33,255 nt of DNA from Sphingomonadales bacterium. GTDB taxonomy: Bacteria > Pseudomonadota > Alphaproteobacteria > Sphingomonadales > Sphingomonadaceae. Where the stretch lies: assembly GCA_013791705.1 (NCBI GenBank), contig VMTF01000199.1, positions 1-33,255 on the forward strand, given 5' to 3'. This document shows positions 15,712 through 23,303 of the stretch, piece by piece. The notes below the pieces were generated by a model, which was not told the DNA's origin, searched no databases, and was given only the letters and a program-made list of their open reading frames with translations. The position numbers and the translations under genes are program-made. Every line of letters starts with the position of its first letter. Within the stretch, counting starts at the first letter, position 1.

Positions 15712-16130
15712 TGGCCAGCGCCGCACCGCGTTTCGACCTTCCGACGATCGAGCCGGAAACACAGCCGTTCTGGGACGCGCTGAAAGAAGGCAAGCTGTTG
15801 CTCGGCAAGTGCAACGGCTGCGGCAGGGTGCATTATTACCCGCGCCCGATGTGCCCGCACTGCTGGAGCGAGGATGTCACCCTGGTGGCCGCCGCCGGGC
15901 GCGGCACGCTCTACACCTGGTCGACCGTTTTCGTGAACGACCTTCCGCCGTTCAATGCCAAGCTGCCCTATATCGCGGCGCAGGTCGATCTTGAGGAGGG
16001 CGTGCGCATCACGACCATCATCGTCGACGTCCCGCCCGAGAAGCTCAGCATCGGCATGGCGGTGGACATCGGGTTCGAGCCCATTTCAGATGACGTAACG
16101 ATACCGGTGTTCCGGCCGGCAGGGAGTTGA
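15711..16130 (+). CDS. DUF35 / OB-fold zinc-ribbon protein, probable thiolase-like partner
   Basis: This 139-residue protein begins at the ATG overlapping the upstream stop, not at the TTG three bases earlier in the ORF track. An N-terminal helical segment (QPFWDALKEGKLLLGKC) leads to a four-cysteine zinc ribbon, CNGCGRVHYYPRPMCPHC (about residues 31-48). An OB-fold with GRGTLYTWSTVF and IAAQVDLEEGVRIT follows. Proteins of this family dock onto thiolase-like enzymes and are needed for the activity of Ltp2-type aldolases. In other clusters they provide the MaoC/DUF35 dehydratase of steroid degradation. Its likely partner is the thiolase-like protein of the divergent gene at 13606-14751. Confidence 0.85.
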   Translation: MASAAPRFDLPTIEPETQPFWDALKEGKLLLGKCNGCGRVHYYPRPMCPHCWSEDVTLVAAAGRGTLYTWSTVFVNDLPPFNAKLPYIAAQVDLEEGVRITTIIVDVPPEKLSIGMAVDIGFEPISDDVTIPVFRPAGS

Positions 16131-16136
16131 ACAGAC

Positions 16137-17057
16137 ATGGCAGGTATTCTTGAGGGCAAAGTTGCCCTGGTGACCGGCGCGGGCCACGGCAGCGGCCGGG
16201 GCCACGCTCTCGAACTGGCGAAGCAGGGCGCCAAGGTGATCATCAATGATCTTGGCGGGTCGGTAAATGGCGAGGGCCAGGGCCGCGACGCGGACGTGGT
16301 GGTCGACATCATCAAGGCACGCGGCGGCGAGGCCGTGGCTGATTACGGTGATGTCAGCGACGAGGCTGCCGCAAACGCGATGGTCAAGCGCGGGCTTGAG
16401 GAATGGGGCCAGATCGACATTGTCGTCAACAACGCCGGGATCGTGCGCGACAAGGCGATCTGGAACATGAGCGCCAGCGATTTCGACATGGTGATGAATG
16501 TTCACGTGCGCGGAACGTGGCTGACCTGCCGCGCCGCAGCGCAGATCTGGCGGGCTGCAGCCAAGGCGGGCAATGGCCGCTATCCGGGCCGGATCATCAA
16601 CACCACGTCCGGCGCCGGCTTGCTCGGCCACTTCGGGCAGACCAACTATGCGACCGCCAAGGCCGCGGTGGCGGGCCTGACGCTGACCCTGTCGCTCGAA
16701 CTGGCCTCGATCGGGGCGACCGCCAACATCATTTCGCCGGGCGGCCTGACCCGGATTTCGTCGACCATCGGCATGGGCACGCCCAAGGAGCCGGACGATT
16801 TCGATCAGGACGAATTCGATCCGTTCGATCCTTCGCTCGGTTCGCCCGTTGTTGCCTGGCTCGCCAGCGACGAAGCGCAACTGGTCACGGGCCAGTGCTT
16901 CCGCAGCGTGCGGGACCAGCTTTCCGTGCTCAAGCCGTGGTCCGAGTTCAAGGGTCTGACCAGCGGCGGCAAGCGCTGGAAGGCCGAGGAACTGGGCAAG
17001 ATCGTTGCGACCGACATCTTCGGCACCCGTGCGCCGGGTCTGCGGCTGGGGAGCTGA
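16137..17057 (+). CDS. short-chain dehydrogenase/reductase, MFE-2-like 3-hydroxyacyl-CoA dehydrogenase
   Basis: This 306-residue SDR has the cofactor loop VTGAGHGSGRGHALELA (near residue 12) and INDLGGSVNGEG, an aspartate pattern that favours NAD. Also present are NNAG, the catalytic Ser in TTSGAGLLGHFGQ and the catalytic YATAK. The NDLGG element and the length resemble the dehydrogenase half of peroxisomal multifunctional enzyme type 2 and mycobacterial Hsd4A. It would oxidise a (3R)-hydroxyacyl-CoA to the 3-oxoacyl-CoA. It is followed five bases later by a MaoC-type (R)-hydratase, so the two together form a split MFE-2. A role in steroid-like or aryl-alkanoyl side-chain beta-oxidation is likely. 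Confidence 0.87.
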   Translation: MAGILEGKVALVTGAGHGSGRGHALELAKQGAKVIINDLGGSVNGEGQGRDADVVVDIIKARGGEAVADYGDVSDEAAANAMVKRGLEEWGQIDIVVNNAGIVRDKAIWNMSASDFDMVMNVHVRGTWLTCRAAAQIWRAAAKAGNGRYPGRIINTTSGAGLLGHFGQTNYATAKAAVAGLTLTLSLELASIGATANIISPGGLTRISSTIGMGTPKEPDDFDQDEFDPFDPSLGSPVVAWLASDEAQLVTGQCFRSVRDQLSVLKPWSEFKGLTSGGKRWKAEELGKIVATDIFGTRAPGLRLGS

Positions 17058-17062
17058 ACGCC

Positions 17063-17515
17063 ATGACCGTATTGCTGAGCAGGGAAAGCCTTCCCGGCCT
17101 CGTCGGCACCGTGATCGGCCCGGGCGAATGGGTCGAGGTGACGCAGGAACGCGTGAACGAGTTCGCCAATGCGAGCGGGGATCACCAGTGGATCCATGTC
17201 GATGTCGAGCGGGCCAAGGCCGGGCCGTTCGGGACGACGATCGCGCACGGGCTGCTGACGCTGTCGATGATCGCGGCGCTGGCGCAAGGCCTGACGAAGT
17301 TCGACGGGTTCAAGATGGGCGTGAACTATGGCTACGAGAAGATCCGGTTTCCGACGCCGGTTCCGGTCGGCTCGCGCCTCAGGGTTTCGTCCAAGATCGT
17401 GAGCTTCGAGCCGGTCGGCGCGATGTTCCAGACGATCGTGGAATACACGGTCGAACGCGAAGGCGCGGACAAGCCGGCCTGCGTGGCGCAGATGATCTTT
17501 CGCCATAGTGTCTGA
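17063..17515 (+). CDS. MaoC-family (R)-specific enoyl-CoA hydratase
   Basis: The track ORF starts at 16403, but everything before 17063 is a shadow of the SDR gene. From the ATG at 17063 the protein has 150 residues, the length of a single hotdog-domain MaoC hydratase. The hydratase-2 motif is complete: FANASGDHQWIHVDVERAK, then GPFGTTIAHGLLTLS, with Asp and His as the expected catalytic pair. It should hydrate trans-2-enoyl-CoA to the (3R)-hydroxyacyl-CoA that the upstream SDR oxidises. It is the last gene of the operon. A 229-bp non-coding region with repeats follows. Confidence 0.9.
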   Translation: MTVLLSRESLPGLVGTVIGPGEWVEVTQERVNEFANASGDHQWIHVDVERAKAGPFGTTIAHGLLTLSMIAALAQGLTKFDGFKMGVNYGYEKIRFPTPVPVGSRLRVSSKIVSFEPVGAMFQTIVEYTVEREGADKPACVAQMIFRHSV

Positions 17516-17548
17516 CTATGGCGGCGGGGCTGGCTGCCGATGTGGCTG

Positions 17549-17558
17549 CCCCCCCCCC
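17549..17558. repeat. run of ten cytosines
   Basis: An uninterrupted C10 tract lies 34 bases after the MaoC stop codon. It is outside any gene I can support. Such tracts are prone to replication slippage and to sequencing error. Confidence 0.9.
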
Positions 17559-17583
17559 GCTGGTCGTGACGCGCACTACGTCT

Positions 17584-17661
17584 GCTCAGGCTGAGCTTGT
17601 CGAAGCCCCCGCGCCGAGGCCCGACCGGCATCCCGAGGCCTTCGACAGGCTCAGGCTGAGC
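17584..17661. repeat. REP-like intergenic inverted repeat
   Basis: GCTCAGGCTGAGCTTGTCGAAG (17584-17605) and its near-complement, ending CTTCGACAGGCTCAGGCTGAGC, flank about 30 bases. The core TGAGC-TTGTCGAAG with its mirror CTTCGACA-GCTCA is the familiar dispersed repeat found between genes in many proteobacteria. It lies between the convergent MaoC and hpaI genes, where transcripts end, and may form a transcript-end hairpin. The rest of the 229-bp gap contains only the C10 tract and no supportable gene. Confidence 0.75.
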
Positions 17662-17744
17662 GGGGTGATCAGGTTGGGCGGGTGTGGGGAAAAGGTGAAT
17701 AGCGATGTTGACCGCGATCACTTTCCCAAGTCACGCGGCCGCCC

Positions 17745-18533
17745 TTAATACGGACTTCCGCCGCTCTCGACCGCGCTTCCGCGCCGGGTGAAGCGGCTGG
17801 CCAGCGCCTCGGTCGCCCGCGCCAGCAGGCTCATGTCGGTGCCGACGGCGACGAACGTGCAGCCCAGCTCGATATAGCGATCGGCCAGTGCCGGGTCCGC
17901 GCTCAGGATGCCGGGGGCCTTGCCGGCCGCGCGGATGCTGGCGATGGCGGCTTCGATCGCGGCGACGACTTCGGGGTGTCCGGGCCGGCCGAGGTGGCCG
18001 AGCGAGGCGGCCAAGTCGGCCGGGCCGATGAACACGCCGTCGACGCCTTCGGTGCGGCAGATTTCATCCAGATTGGCGAGGGCTTCGCGGGTTTCGATCT
18101 GGACCAGCAGGCAGACTTCGCGGTTGGCCTCAGCAACGTAGTTCGCGTCGCGGCCCCAGCGCGAGGCGCGGCTCATGCCGACGCCGCGGATGCCTTCCGG
18201 CGGATAGCGGCACGCGCGCACCAACTGCGCGGCCTGCTCGGCCGAGTTCACCATCGGGATCAGCAGCGTCTCGAAGCCGAGATCGAGATATTGCTTGATC
18301 AGCCGCGCCTCGCCGAACGGCGGGCGGGCGACCGCATGGGCGGGGGTGCCGGTGACGGCCTGCAATTGCGCGAGCAGGCCCGGAATGTCGGTCGGGCTGT
18401 GCTCACCATCGAACAACAGCCAGTCAAACCCCGCGCCCGCGCAGATTTCCGCACAATAGGGGGACGCGAGGCCTTGCCACAGGCCGATCTGGAGCTGGCC
18501 GGCGGCGAGCGCCTGTTTGAACGCATTTTTCAT
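17745..18533 (-). CDS. hpaI: 4-hydroxy-2-oxoheptanedioate aldolase
   Basis: From the ATG at 18533 the protein is 262 residues, the same length as E. coli HpaI, and the sequences align throughout. [55 protein letters not shown] and [11 protein letters not shown] are all family segments. With this start, Asp42, His45 and Arg70 fall exactly at the catalytic positions of HpaI, which supports it over the longer track ORF (18641) or the ATG at 18542. The enzyme is a class II divalent-metal aldolase that splits 4-hydroxy-2-oxoheptanedioate into pyruvate and succinic semialdehyde. It completes the step after HpaH, although hpaH is 17 kb away. It is divergent from the Rieske operon. Confidence 0.93.
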   Translation of the reverse strand: MKNAFKQALAAGQLQIGLWQGLASPYCAEICAGAGFDWLLFDGEHSPTDIPGLLAQLQAVTGTPAHAVARPPFGEARLIKQYLDLGFETLLIPMVNSAEQAAQLVRACRYPPEGIRGVGMSRASRWGRDANYVAEANREVCLLVQIETREALANLDEICRTEGVDGVFIGPADLAASLGHLGRPGHPEVVAAIEAAIASIRAAGKAPGILSADPALADRYIELGCTFVAVGTDMSLLARATEALASRFTRRGSAVESGGSPY

Positions 18534-18672
18534 AGGTCGCATCACTCGCTGCTTCGCGCTGCCCAGGCTATAACGCATTGCCGAAAGTCCCGGCTGCTTC
18601 AAGTACTGCGGCCGGCCATTGGAAAATACTATGGCCAGCAAAGTGTCTGGTGGCTAGCCCTGCGCTCGCGGC

Positions 18673-18692
18673 GGCCATAGTGCGGTATGGCC
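18673..18692. promoter_or_regulatory. perfect 7-6-7 palindrome between hpaI and the Rieske operon
   Basis: GGCCATA, six bases, TATGGCC. It lies in the 232-bp divergent region, 74 bases before the synthetase start. A partial copy, ACTATGGCC, lies at 18628-18636, just upstream. This is a good candidate for an operator controlling one or both units. The GGCCATAG half is shared with the site upstream of the LysR gene, although the spacing differs. Confidence 0.45.
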
Positions 18693-18720
18693 ACCAGTTC
18701 TTGCGACGCAGAGTCGCGAG

Positions 18721-18758
18721 CCTGCACATTCAATCTGGGCCTGCACATTCAATCTGGG
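18721..18758 (+). repeat. 19-bp exact tandem duplication ending at the ribosome binding site
   Basis: CCTGCACATTCAATCTGGG occurs twice with no gap. The second copy ends seven bases before the ATG at 18766, and its terminal GGG followed by AAA is the likely ribosome binding site. The duplication lengthens the leader and adds a decoy copy of the site. Confidence 0.9.
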
Positions 18759-18765
18759 AAAGCCG

Positions 18766-20334
18766 ATGTTCCTTCGCGATTTCGTCCGGCGCTGCGCCGA
18801 AAAATTTGCACCCGACACTGCCTATATCGATGCCGACCGGCGGAGCACCTGGGCGGAAATGCATCGCCGCTCCAGCCGGCTGACGCGGGCCATGCAGGAT
18901 TTCGGCGTCGGCAAGGGGGTGCGCACCGCGATCCTTTCGCACAACCGGATCGAGGTGGCGGAACACTGGTTCGCCTGCCTGAAGGGCGGCGCGGTCCGCG
19001 CGGGGCTCAACTGGCGCTATTCGACGCGCGAAATGCTGCACGTCATCCGCGATTGCGATGCCCGCGCGATCTTCATCGAAGCGCAGTGCGCGGCGAGCCT
19101 GGCCGATCATTTCGAGGAACTCGCGGCCGAGGGGCGCATCCTGATCGGGTTCGGCGGTCCGCACGACCTGCCGATCGACTACGAGAAGCTGATCGCCGGC
19201 ACCGAGGCCGCGCCCGACCTGCCCGAGCTGGACGAGGACGGACTTGGTGCGATCGGCTATACTTCGGGCACCACCGGCAACCCCAAGGGCGTGCTGCTGA
19301 GCCACCGCAACCTGATCACCTCGCTGGTCTTCAACAACATGGTCAACGGCTATACCAAGCAGGATGTCCGTATCTATGTGACCAACCCGGCCGGCATCAA
19401 CATCAACACGATGTGCATGAACATGATCACCGGCATGACCACCGTGCTGGAGAACTTCAACGCCGAGCGGTTCCTCGACAAGATCGAGGAGCACCGGGTG
19501 ACGACTGTTACCGTGGTGCCGACCATGCTGCGCCGCATCGTGGACGACGTGAAGGCCGGAAACTGGGATATCTCGTCATTGCGGCAGGTCTGCTACGGGA
19601 CGATGCCGGCGACCCCGGCGCTGATCCGCGATGCCTATGACACGCTGGGCTGCGAGTTCCTCAATCGCTATGGCGTGTCGGAATCGACCGGCGCGATCGC
19701 GCTGCTCGACGATGTCGGCCACCAGCAGGCGCTGGCCGGCGAGCCCGATCTCCTGCGCTCGGTCGGCCGGACGATGCCCCACGCCGATCTCCAGATCCGC
19801 GATGAAGACGGCAACGAGCTGCCGCGCGGCGAACTCGGGCTGGTGTGGATCGGCGGGGACACCGTGATGCAGGGCTATCTGAACCTGCCGGAACTCAACG
19901 CGGGCACGGTGTTCGGCAAGTGGCTCAAGACCGGCGATTTCGGCCGGATGGACGAGCGCGGGTATGTTTTCCTTGGTGATCGCCAGCACAACATGATCGT
20001 GACCGGCGGCTTCAACGTCTATCCCAACGCGGTCGAGAACGCGATTGCGGAATACCGGGGCGTGGCCGAAGTGGCGGTGTTCGGCATGCCGCACGAACAG
20101 TGGGGCGAGGCCGTCGTGGCGGCGGTTACGGTGGCGGCCGGTGCGGACGTAACGATCGAGGCGCTCCAGCAGCATTGCCGCGCTGCAGTGTCCAAGTTCG
20201 AAGTGCCCAAGCATATTGCAATCATTCCCGCGCTTCCGCGCGGGAATACCGACAAGGTCGACAAGCGGGCGATTCAGACAATGTTCGCACAGCCCGGCAT
20301 GTTGCCCTGGTCGATCGAGAAGGAGACTACGTGA
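18766..20334 (+). CDS. AMP-forming acyl-CoA synthetase heading the Rieske operon
   Basis: This complete class I adenylate-forming enzyme has 522 residues. Motifs in order are GYTSGTTGNPKGVLLSHRN (P-loop, near residue 164), NRYGVSESTG (A5), VWIGGDTVMQGYLN, KTGDFGRMDERGYVFLGD with NMIVTGGFNVYPNAVE (A7-A8), and a C-terminal lysine region near GNTDKVDKRA. It would make an acyl-CoA from the free acid, ATP and CoA. Its stop overlaps the Rieske alpha start (TGATG). Activation and ring dioxygenation are therefore coupled, raising the possibility that the dioxygenase acts on a CoA-activated substrate or that the ligase uses its product. It differs clearly from the synthetase at 11961. Confidence 0.92.
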   Translation: MFLRDFVRRCAEKFAPDTAYIDADRRSTWAEMHRRSSRLTRAMQDFGVGKGVRTAILSHNRIEVAEHWFACLKGGAVRAGLNWRYSTREMLHVIRDCDARAIFIEAQCAASLADHFEELAAEGRILIGFGGPHDLPIDYEKLIAGTEAAPDLPELDEDGLGAIGYTSGTTGNPKGVLLSHRNLITSLVFNNMVNGYTKQDVRIYVTNPAGININTMCMNMITGMTTVLENFNAERFLDKIEEHRVTTVTVVPTMLRRIVDDVKAGNWDISSLRQVCYGTMPATPALIRDAYDTLGCEFLNRYGVSESTGAIALLDDVGHQQALAGEPDLLRSVGRTMPHADLQIRDEDGNELPRGELGLVWIGGDTVMQGYLNLPELNAGTVFGKWLKTGDFGRMDERGYVFLGDRQHNMIVTGGFNVYPNAVENAIAEYRGVAEVAVFGMPHEQWGEAVVAAVTVAAGADVTIEALQQHCRAAVSKFEVPKHIAIIPALPRGNTDKVDKRAIQTMFAQPGMLPWSIEKETT

Positions 20335-21641
20335 TGGCAACTGCAGCAACTCTGCCGCCGGCGATAGATTATCGCCATCTCGTTCAGGACGGGCGTCTGC
20401 ACGGATCGCTCTATACCGATCCCGAAATCTTCGCGCAGGAGATGGAAGCCATCTTCCATCGCGGCTGGAGCTTCGTCGCACACGATAGCGAAGTGCCCAA
20501 CAACGGCGATTTCGTCGTCCGCAAGGTGGGCACCCAGTCGCTCATCGTGGTGCGTGACAGCAAGGGTGAAATCCGCATTCACTACAACCGCTGCTCGCAT
20601 CGCGGCGCCGTGCTTTGCCAGACCAGTTCCGGGCACCGTTCGCGCCTGACCTGCCCCTATCACGCCTGGACCTTCGCGCTGGACGGCCGCCTGATCGGCG
20701 TGCCGGACGAAGAGGCCTATCCCGCCGGGTTCAGCAAGGCGGACGCGGGGCTGGCGCCGGTGGCCCGGGTCGACAGTTATGGCGGCTTCATTTTCGTCAA
20801 TCTGGTGCCGAACGGATATTCTTTGCGCGACCATCTGGGCAAGGCGACCGATCTGATCGACGGGTTGCTGGGGCTTTCGCCGGTCGGCAGAATTCAGCTC
20901 AATGCCGGGTGGATGAAGCACAAGATGCGGTCCAACTGGAAGATCATCGTCGAGAACCAGGTCGATGGCTATCATGCCCAGATGGTGCATGGCTCTCTGC
21001 TCAAGGCGAACCAGACTTTCGCCACCGTTCGCGACCGCAAACCGACTTCGCCGACCCGCGTGCAGGACTTCGGCATGGGGCACACCGATATCGATCACAC
21101 CAGCGATTATCTCAAGGCCAACGACCGGTTGTTCCGCTGGACCGGCGGGATCGATCCGGCCCGCCTGCCGAATTATGTGAAGGCGATGCAGGACGCCTAT
21201 GGCGAGGAAGATGCGCGCCGCCGGCTGATCGGCGGGCCGCCGCACTCGATGCTGTTCCCCAACCTTTCGCTCGCCGAGATGAACATCATGGTGATCGAGC
21301 CGGTCAGCCCGACCGCATCGATCCAGTATACCTGCCCGGTGTTCCTGGAAGGCGCGGACGAGCTGAACGCGCGCACCTTGCGGCGCTGTGAAGGCGCGCT
21401 CGGGCCGGCCGGCTTCCTGATCGCCGACGATGCCGAGATCGGCGAACTGACGCAGATGGGCGTTGCCAACCTCGAGCCGGAATGGATCAACCTGTCGCGC
21501 GGGATGGACACCGAGGAAGTCCTTCCCAACGGCGTGAAGCGGGCCGGTCTGATGGACGAAACCAGCCAGCGCGGGTTCTGGCGGCATTACCGCGAGGTGA
21601 TGTCGGCCAGCGATCACGCCATGGGCCGGGAGAACGGATGA
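20334..21641 (+). CDS. Rieske non-haem iron aromatic ring-hydroxylating dioxygenase, alpha subunit
   Basis: The true start is the ATG at 20334, which follows GAAGGAG and overlaps the upstream stop. The track ORF from 20100 reads into the synthetase gene. The protein has 435 residues. The Rieske [2Fe-2S] motif is Cys87-x-His89 ... Cys107-x2-His110 (CSHRGAV and CPYHAW). The catalytic iron site is in ENQVDGYHAQMVH, with His214 and His219 as ligands and Asp211 as the bridge to the neighbouring Rieske centre. The layout is that of benzoate-, anthranilate- or cinnamate-type oxygenases. It would add two hydroxyls as a cis-dihydrodiol using electrons from a ferredoxin or reductase, which this window does not encode. 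Confidence 0.93.
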   Translation: MATAATLPPAIDYRHLVQDGRLHGSLYTDPEIFAQEMEAIFHRGWSFVAHDSEVPNNGDFVVRKVGTQSLIVVRDSKGEIRIHYNRCSHRGAVLCQTSSGHRSRLTCPYHAWTFALDGRLIGVPDEEAYPAGFSKADAGLAPVARVDSYGGFIFVNLVPNGYSLRDHLGKATDLIDGLLGLSPVGRIQLNAGWMKHKMRSNWKIIVENQVDGYHAQMVHGSLLKANQTFATVRDRKPTSPTRVQDFGMGHTDIDHTSDYLKANDRLFRWTGGIDPARLPNYVKAMQDAYGEEDARRRLIGGPPHSMLFPNLSLAEMNIMVIEPVSPTASIQYTCPVFLEGADELNARTLRRCEGALGPAGFLIADDAEIGELTQMGVANLEPEWINLSRGMDTEEVLPNGVKRAGLMDETSQRGFWRHYREVMSASDHAMGRENG

Positions 21642-22135
21642 TGATGCAGGCAACTCTGGAAAAACCGGCGCTGGCCGAACGGGTCGCGCAGTTCCTCTAT
21701 CGCGAGGCCGTGCTCGCTGACGAGCACCGCTACAACGAGTGGGAGGCGCTGTGGGCGCAGGATGATGTGCTCTACTGGGTGCCGATGCGGCCTGACGCCG
21801 ATCCCACCAGGGAAGTGTCATATATCTATGACAACCGCGCCCGCCTGGCGAGCCGCATCCGCCAGCTCAACACCGGTATGCGCCACGCGCAGGCCCCGCA
21901 ATCGGGCCTGCGCCGGATAATCTCGAACATCGAGATCGAGCCCGGCGAGGGGGATGAGGTGGTTACGCGTTCCAACTTCATCCTGATGGAATCGCGCCGC
22001 GGGGTTCAGTTCCTGTGGGCGGGCCGGACCACGCATGTGCTGGCGCCGGAGGGTGACAGCTTCCGGATCCGGCGCAAGACGATCAATCTGGTCGAAGCCA
22101 ACGAGCCGATCGGCACGCTTGCGTTCCTGATCTGA
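21638..22135 (+). CDS. aromatic ring-hydroxylating dioxygenase, beta subunit
   Basis: From the first of three consecutive ATG codons (21638, overlapping the alpha stop as ATGA) the protein is 165 residues. The ATGs at 21641 or 21644 are equally possible, and GGGAG sits five bases upstream of the first. It has the NTF2/SnoaL-like small-subunit fold: VAQFLYREAVLADEHRYNEWEALWAQDDVLYWVPM, then IYDNRARLASRIRQL and ISNIEIEPGEGDEVVTRSNF. It has no cofactor and supports the alpha trimer. The immediate coupling to the alpha gene makes the assignment firm. Confidence 0.93.
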   Translation: MMMQATLEKPALAERVAQFLYREAVLADEHRYNEWEALWAQDDVLYWVPMRPDADPTREVSYIYDNRARLASRIRQLNTGMRHAQAPQSGLRRIISNIEIEPGEGDEVVTRSNFILMESRRGVQFLWAGRTTHVLAPEGDSFRIRRKTINLVEANEPIGTLAFLI

Positions 22136-22136
22136 C

Positions 22137-23303
22137 ATGAAGGCTGCAATTGCCGGACTTGGCACTGCCGGTCTGACCCGTGATGCGACCCCGCCGGCGG
22201 CGGAGCTGGCCCGGCAGGCGGTCTCGGCTGCAGCGGGCGATGCCGGGCTCCCGGTGTCCGCGATCGACGGGCTGGTGGTGTGCCGGACAAGCGCGGCGGG
22301 GGATTCCGTGCTGGGGCTCGATCTCCAGCGTGCGCTGGGTCTGCGCGATCTGACGCTTAACCGGATTGCGCTGTGCGAGGGGGCCAGCGCGCTGGCGGCG
22401 ATCCAGCTTGCGGCGCTCGCCGTGTCGGGCTGTTCCGCGCGGGCGGTCGTTTGCGTGTTCGCCGATACGCCGGTTATTCCCGGCAAGCGCATGAGTGCTT
22501 CGTTCGGGCGGCTGAAGACCGGCACCGGCCTTGAAGGGCTGCGCTATAGCGCGGGCCTGTTCGGCGGCGCGGCGATGTATGCGCTGAGCGCGATGCGCTA
22601 TCTGGCGGTGCATGGACTGGGCGAGGAGGTGCTGGCCGACGTGGCGATCACGACCCGGCAGTGGGCAGCGCTCAACCCGGCTGCTTCCTATCGCAAGCCG
22701 CTGACGCGCGAGGACTATTTCGCCGCACGCTATATCGCCGAGCCGTTGCGCCTGTTCGATTGCGCGGCGCCGGTAAACGGCGCGATCGCGGTGCTGGTGA
22801 CAACGCCTGAGCTGGCGGCGGATTGCGCGCAACCGCCGGTGCATATCCTCGCCTGCGCCGAAGGCCATCCCGGCACGCCGGATCGTAGCGGGTTCGACCG
22901 GCAATTGAACCACGGCGGGGCGATCGCGGCCAAGGCGCTGTTCGGAGCGACCGGACTGGGGCCGGCCGAGATCGACTTGTGCGAATTCTATGATGCCTTC
23001 AGCATTTCGCCGCTGCTGGCGCTTGAAGCCTATGGCTTCCATCCGCCCGGTGAGGCGCGTCAGGCCTATGCGGGCGGGAATGCGGCGCCCGGCGGAACGA
23101 TGCCGATCAATACCGGCGGCGGGCACTTGTCGGGCTTTTACCTGCAGGGGATGACGCCGTTGGCCGAAGCGATCGTGCAATTGCGCGGCGCGGCGGGCGA
23201 GCGACAGGTGGCGCGTGCCCGCACCGCGCTCGTGACCAACGACGGGGGGCGGTTCGATTACCACCTCGGCATGATCCTCGGCGCAGCGGAGCACCGGCCA
23301 TGA
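22137..23303 (+). CDS. second thiolase-like (lipid-transfer type) protein
   Basis: This 388-residue protein starts one base after the beta-subunit stop and begins MKAAIAGLGTAGLTRDATPP. The fold pattern is that of SCP-x/Ltp2 relatives: LNRIALCEGASALAAIQLAALAV at the nucleophile region, then LCEFYDAFSISPLLALEAYGF and PINTGGGHLSGFYLQGM. A cysteine occurs near the nucleophile region (ALCEGASA), but the canonical CxS/CaSG context is absent. Thiolytic activity is therefore doubtful and retro-aldol cleavage is the better guess. A DUF35 gene follows with an ATGA overlap, forming a ready-made pair. It is clearly a different protein from the one at 13606-14751. Confidence 0.83.
   Translation: MKAAIAGLGTAGLTRDATPPAAELARQAVSAAAGDAGLPVSAIDGLVVCRTSAAGDSVLGLDLQRALGLRDLTLNRIALCEGASALAAIQLAALAVSGCSARAVVCVFADTPVIPGKRMSASFGRLKTGTGLEGLRYSAGLFGGAAMYALSAMRYLAVHGLGEEVLADVAITTRQWAALNPAASYRKPLTREDYFAARYIAEPLRLFDCAAPVNGAIAVLVTTPELAADCAQPPVHILACAEGHPGTPDRSGFDRQLNHGGAIAAKALFGATGLGPAEIDLCEFYDAFSISPLLALEAYGFHPPGEARQAYAGGNAAPGGTMPINTGGGHLSGFYLQGMTPLAEAIVQLRGAAGERQVARARTALVTNDGGRFDYHLGMILGAAEHRP

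Noticed and set aside
17518-17748. 76-codon ORF between MaoC and hpaI
   Set aside because: It consists of the C10 tract and the REP-like repeat in translation, with no protein-like character.
20274-21821. 515-codon minus-strand ORF opposite the Rieske alpha gene
   Set aside because: It is a shadow ORF. The plus strand encodes the complete Rieske and iron-site motifs.
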